DNA from: JACDAS01 sp046262415
Lineage (GTDB): Bacteria; Actinomycetota; Thermoleophilia; Gaiellales; Gaiellaceae
Direction of reading: 5' to 3'
DNA length: 21,632 nt
Assembly: GCA_046262415.1 (NCBI GenBank)
Contig: JBHEMU010000107.1
Location: forward strand, 1-21,632
A model generated the notes under the pieces. The model was not told where the DNA came from. It saw only the letters and a list, made by a program, of their open reading frames with translations, and did not search any database. Below are positions 21,505 to 21,632 of this stretch, one piece after another. A program made the translations under genes and the position numbers. Within the stretch, counting starts at the first letter, position 1. Every line of letters starts with the position of its first letter.

Positions 21505-21632
21505 CCCAGACTCAACCGGTCGTCGCAACACTGGTTTGTTGACTTGATTGTAAATACTTATTCAATGCTTCGGCCGGCGTCCGCCAGTCGAGCGTCTTAC
21601 GCGGTCGACTGTTGAGCGTGCTGGCAACAGCG
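21505..21632 (-). mobile_element. 3' end of an IS30-family insertion sequence
   Basis: The transposase remnant at 21512-21631 implies that the right end of an IS30-type element lies close to its stop codon, since IS30 elements end within or just after the gene. I place the boundary roughly at 21505; the terminal inverted repeat cannot be confirmed because the other end is outside the window. Confidence 0.6.
21512..21632 (-). CDS. IS30-family transposase, C-terminal end only (cut by window edge)
   Basis: The last 39 codons before TGA (21514-21512) read AVASTLNSRPRKTLDWRTPA followed by EALNKYLQSSQQTSVATTG. The pattern LNxRPRKTLxWxTPAEAL is the characteristic C-terminus of IS30-family DDE transposases, which cut and join DNA ends for transposition. 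The frame is open to the window edge, so the catalytic domain lies outside. The base composition is much more AT-rich than the rest of the window (21533-21570), which fits foreign origin. It points the same way as rpoB and stops 157 bases before its start. Whether the element is complete cannot be seen. Confidence 0.85.
   Translation of the reverse strand, partial: AVASTLNSRPRKTLDWRTPAEALNKYLQSSQQTSVATTG

Noticed and set aside
21535..21565. AT-rich, promoter-like stretch with TTGACT near the right edge
   Set aside because: It lies within the coding end of the IS30 transposase and has no properly spaced -10 box pointing at rpoB.

Overview
The window is GC-rich chromosomal DNA and carries the bacterial core transcription/translation locus, almost entirely on the minus strand. 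Read in transcription order (high to low coordinates) it runs: end of an IS30-type transposase, rpoB, rpoC, a secreted protein of unknown function, then, after a plus-strand GGDEF gene, rpsL, rpsG, fusA, tuf, rpsJ, rplC, rplD, rplW, rplB, rpsS, rplV, rpsC, rplP, rpmC and the start of what should be rpsQ. The organism is most likely a deep-branching actinomycete (Thermoleophilia/Gaiellales-like). This rests on the high GC, actinobacterial wording of RpoB/RpoC, disordered tails on S3 and L22, and the style of the secreted protein. It is an inference, not a phylogenetic result.

Region 1 (1-9812, minus) is one continuous str plus S10 ribosomal operon. Genes overlap by 1-4 bases or are separated by 0-37 bases, and the usual str/S10 boundary is closed: tuf and rpsJ are 3 bases apart. 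A clear sigma70-like promoter (TTGACG, 17-base spacer, TACCAT) lies at 9879-9907 and is followed by a leader hairpin. The last visible gene has an acidic, proline-rich N-terminal extension made partly of 14-residue repeats.

Region 2 (9813-11334) holds a divergent plus-strand gene for a membrane-anchored GAF-GGDEF diguanylate cyclase with intact active and inhibitory sites. It converges with the secreted-protein gene over a 113-base spacer containing three hairpins. Region 3 (11335-13089, minus) encodes a 584-residue secreted protein with a TIM-barrel-like N-terminal half and a possible SurA-like C-terminal half, starting 8 bases after rpoC.

Region 4 (13098-21354, minus) is rpoB-rpoC, both starting with TTG. 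RpoB carries Asn where the rifampicin pocket normally has Ser (E. coli S531) and has a 73-residue acidic tail. RpoC has an extra helical segment of roughly 200 residues compared with mycobacterial RpoC. Region 5 (21355-21632) is the rpoB leader and the 3' end of an IS30-family transposase, which sits where rplL would normally be found.

Most of the window is ordinary and highly conserved. The points that deserve attention are the RpoB pocket substitution, the RNA polymerase insertions and tails, the extended S17 candidate, the secreted gene locked between rpoC and str, the GGDEF gene with its unusual leader, and the IS30 copy next to rpoB. I see no clear candidate for a new multi-gene system.
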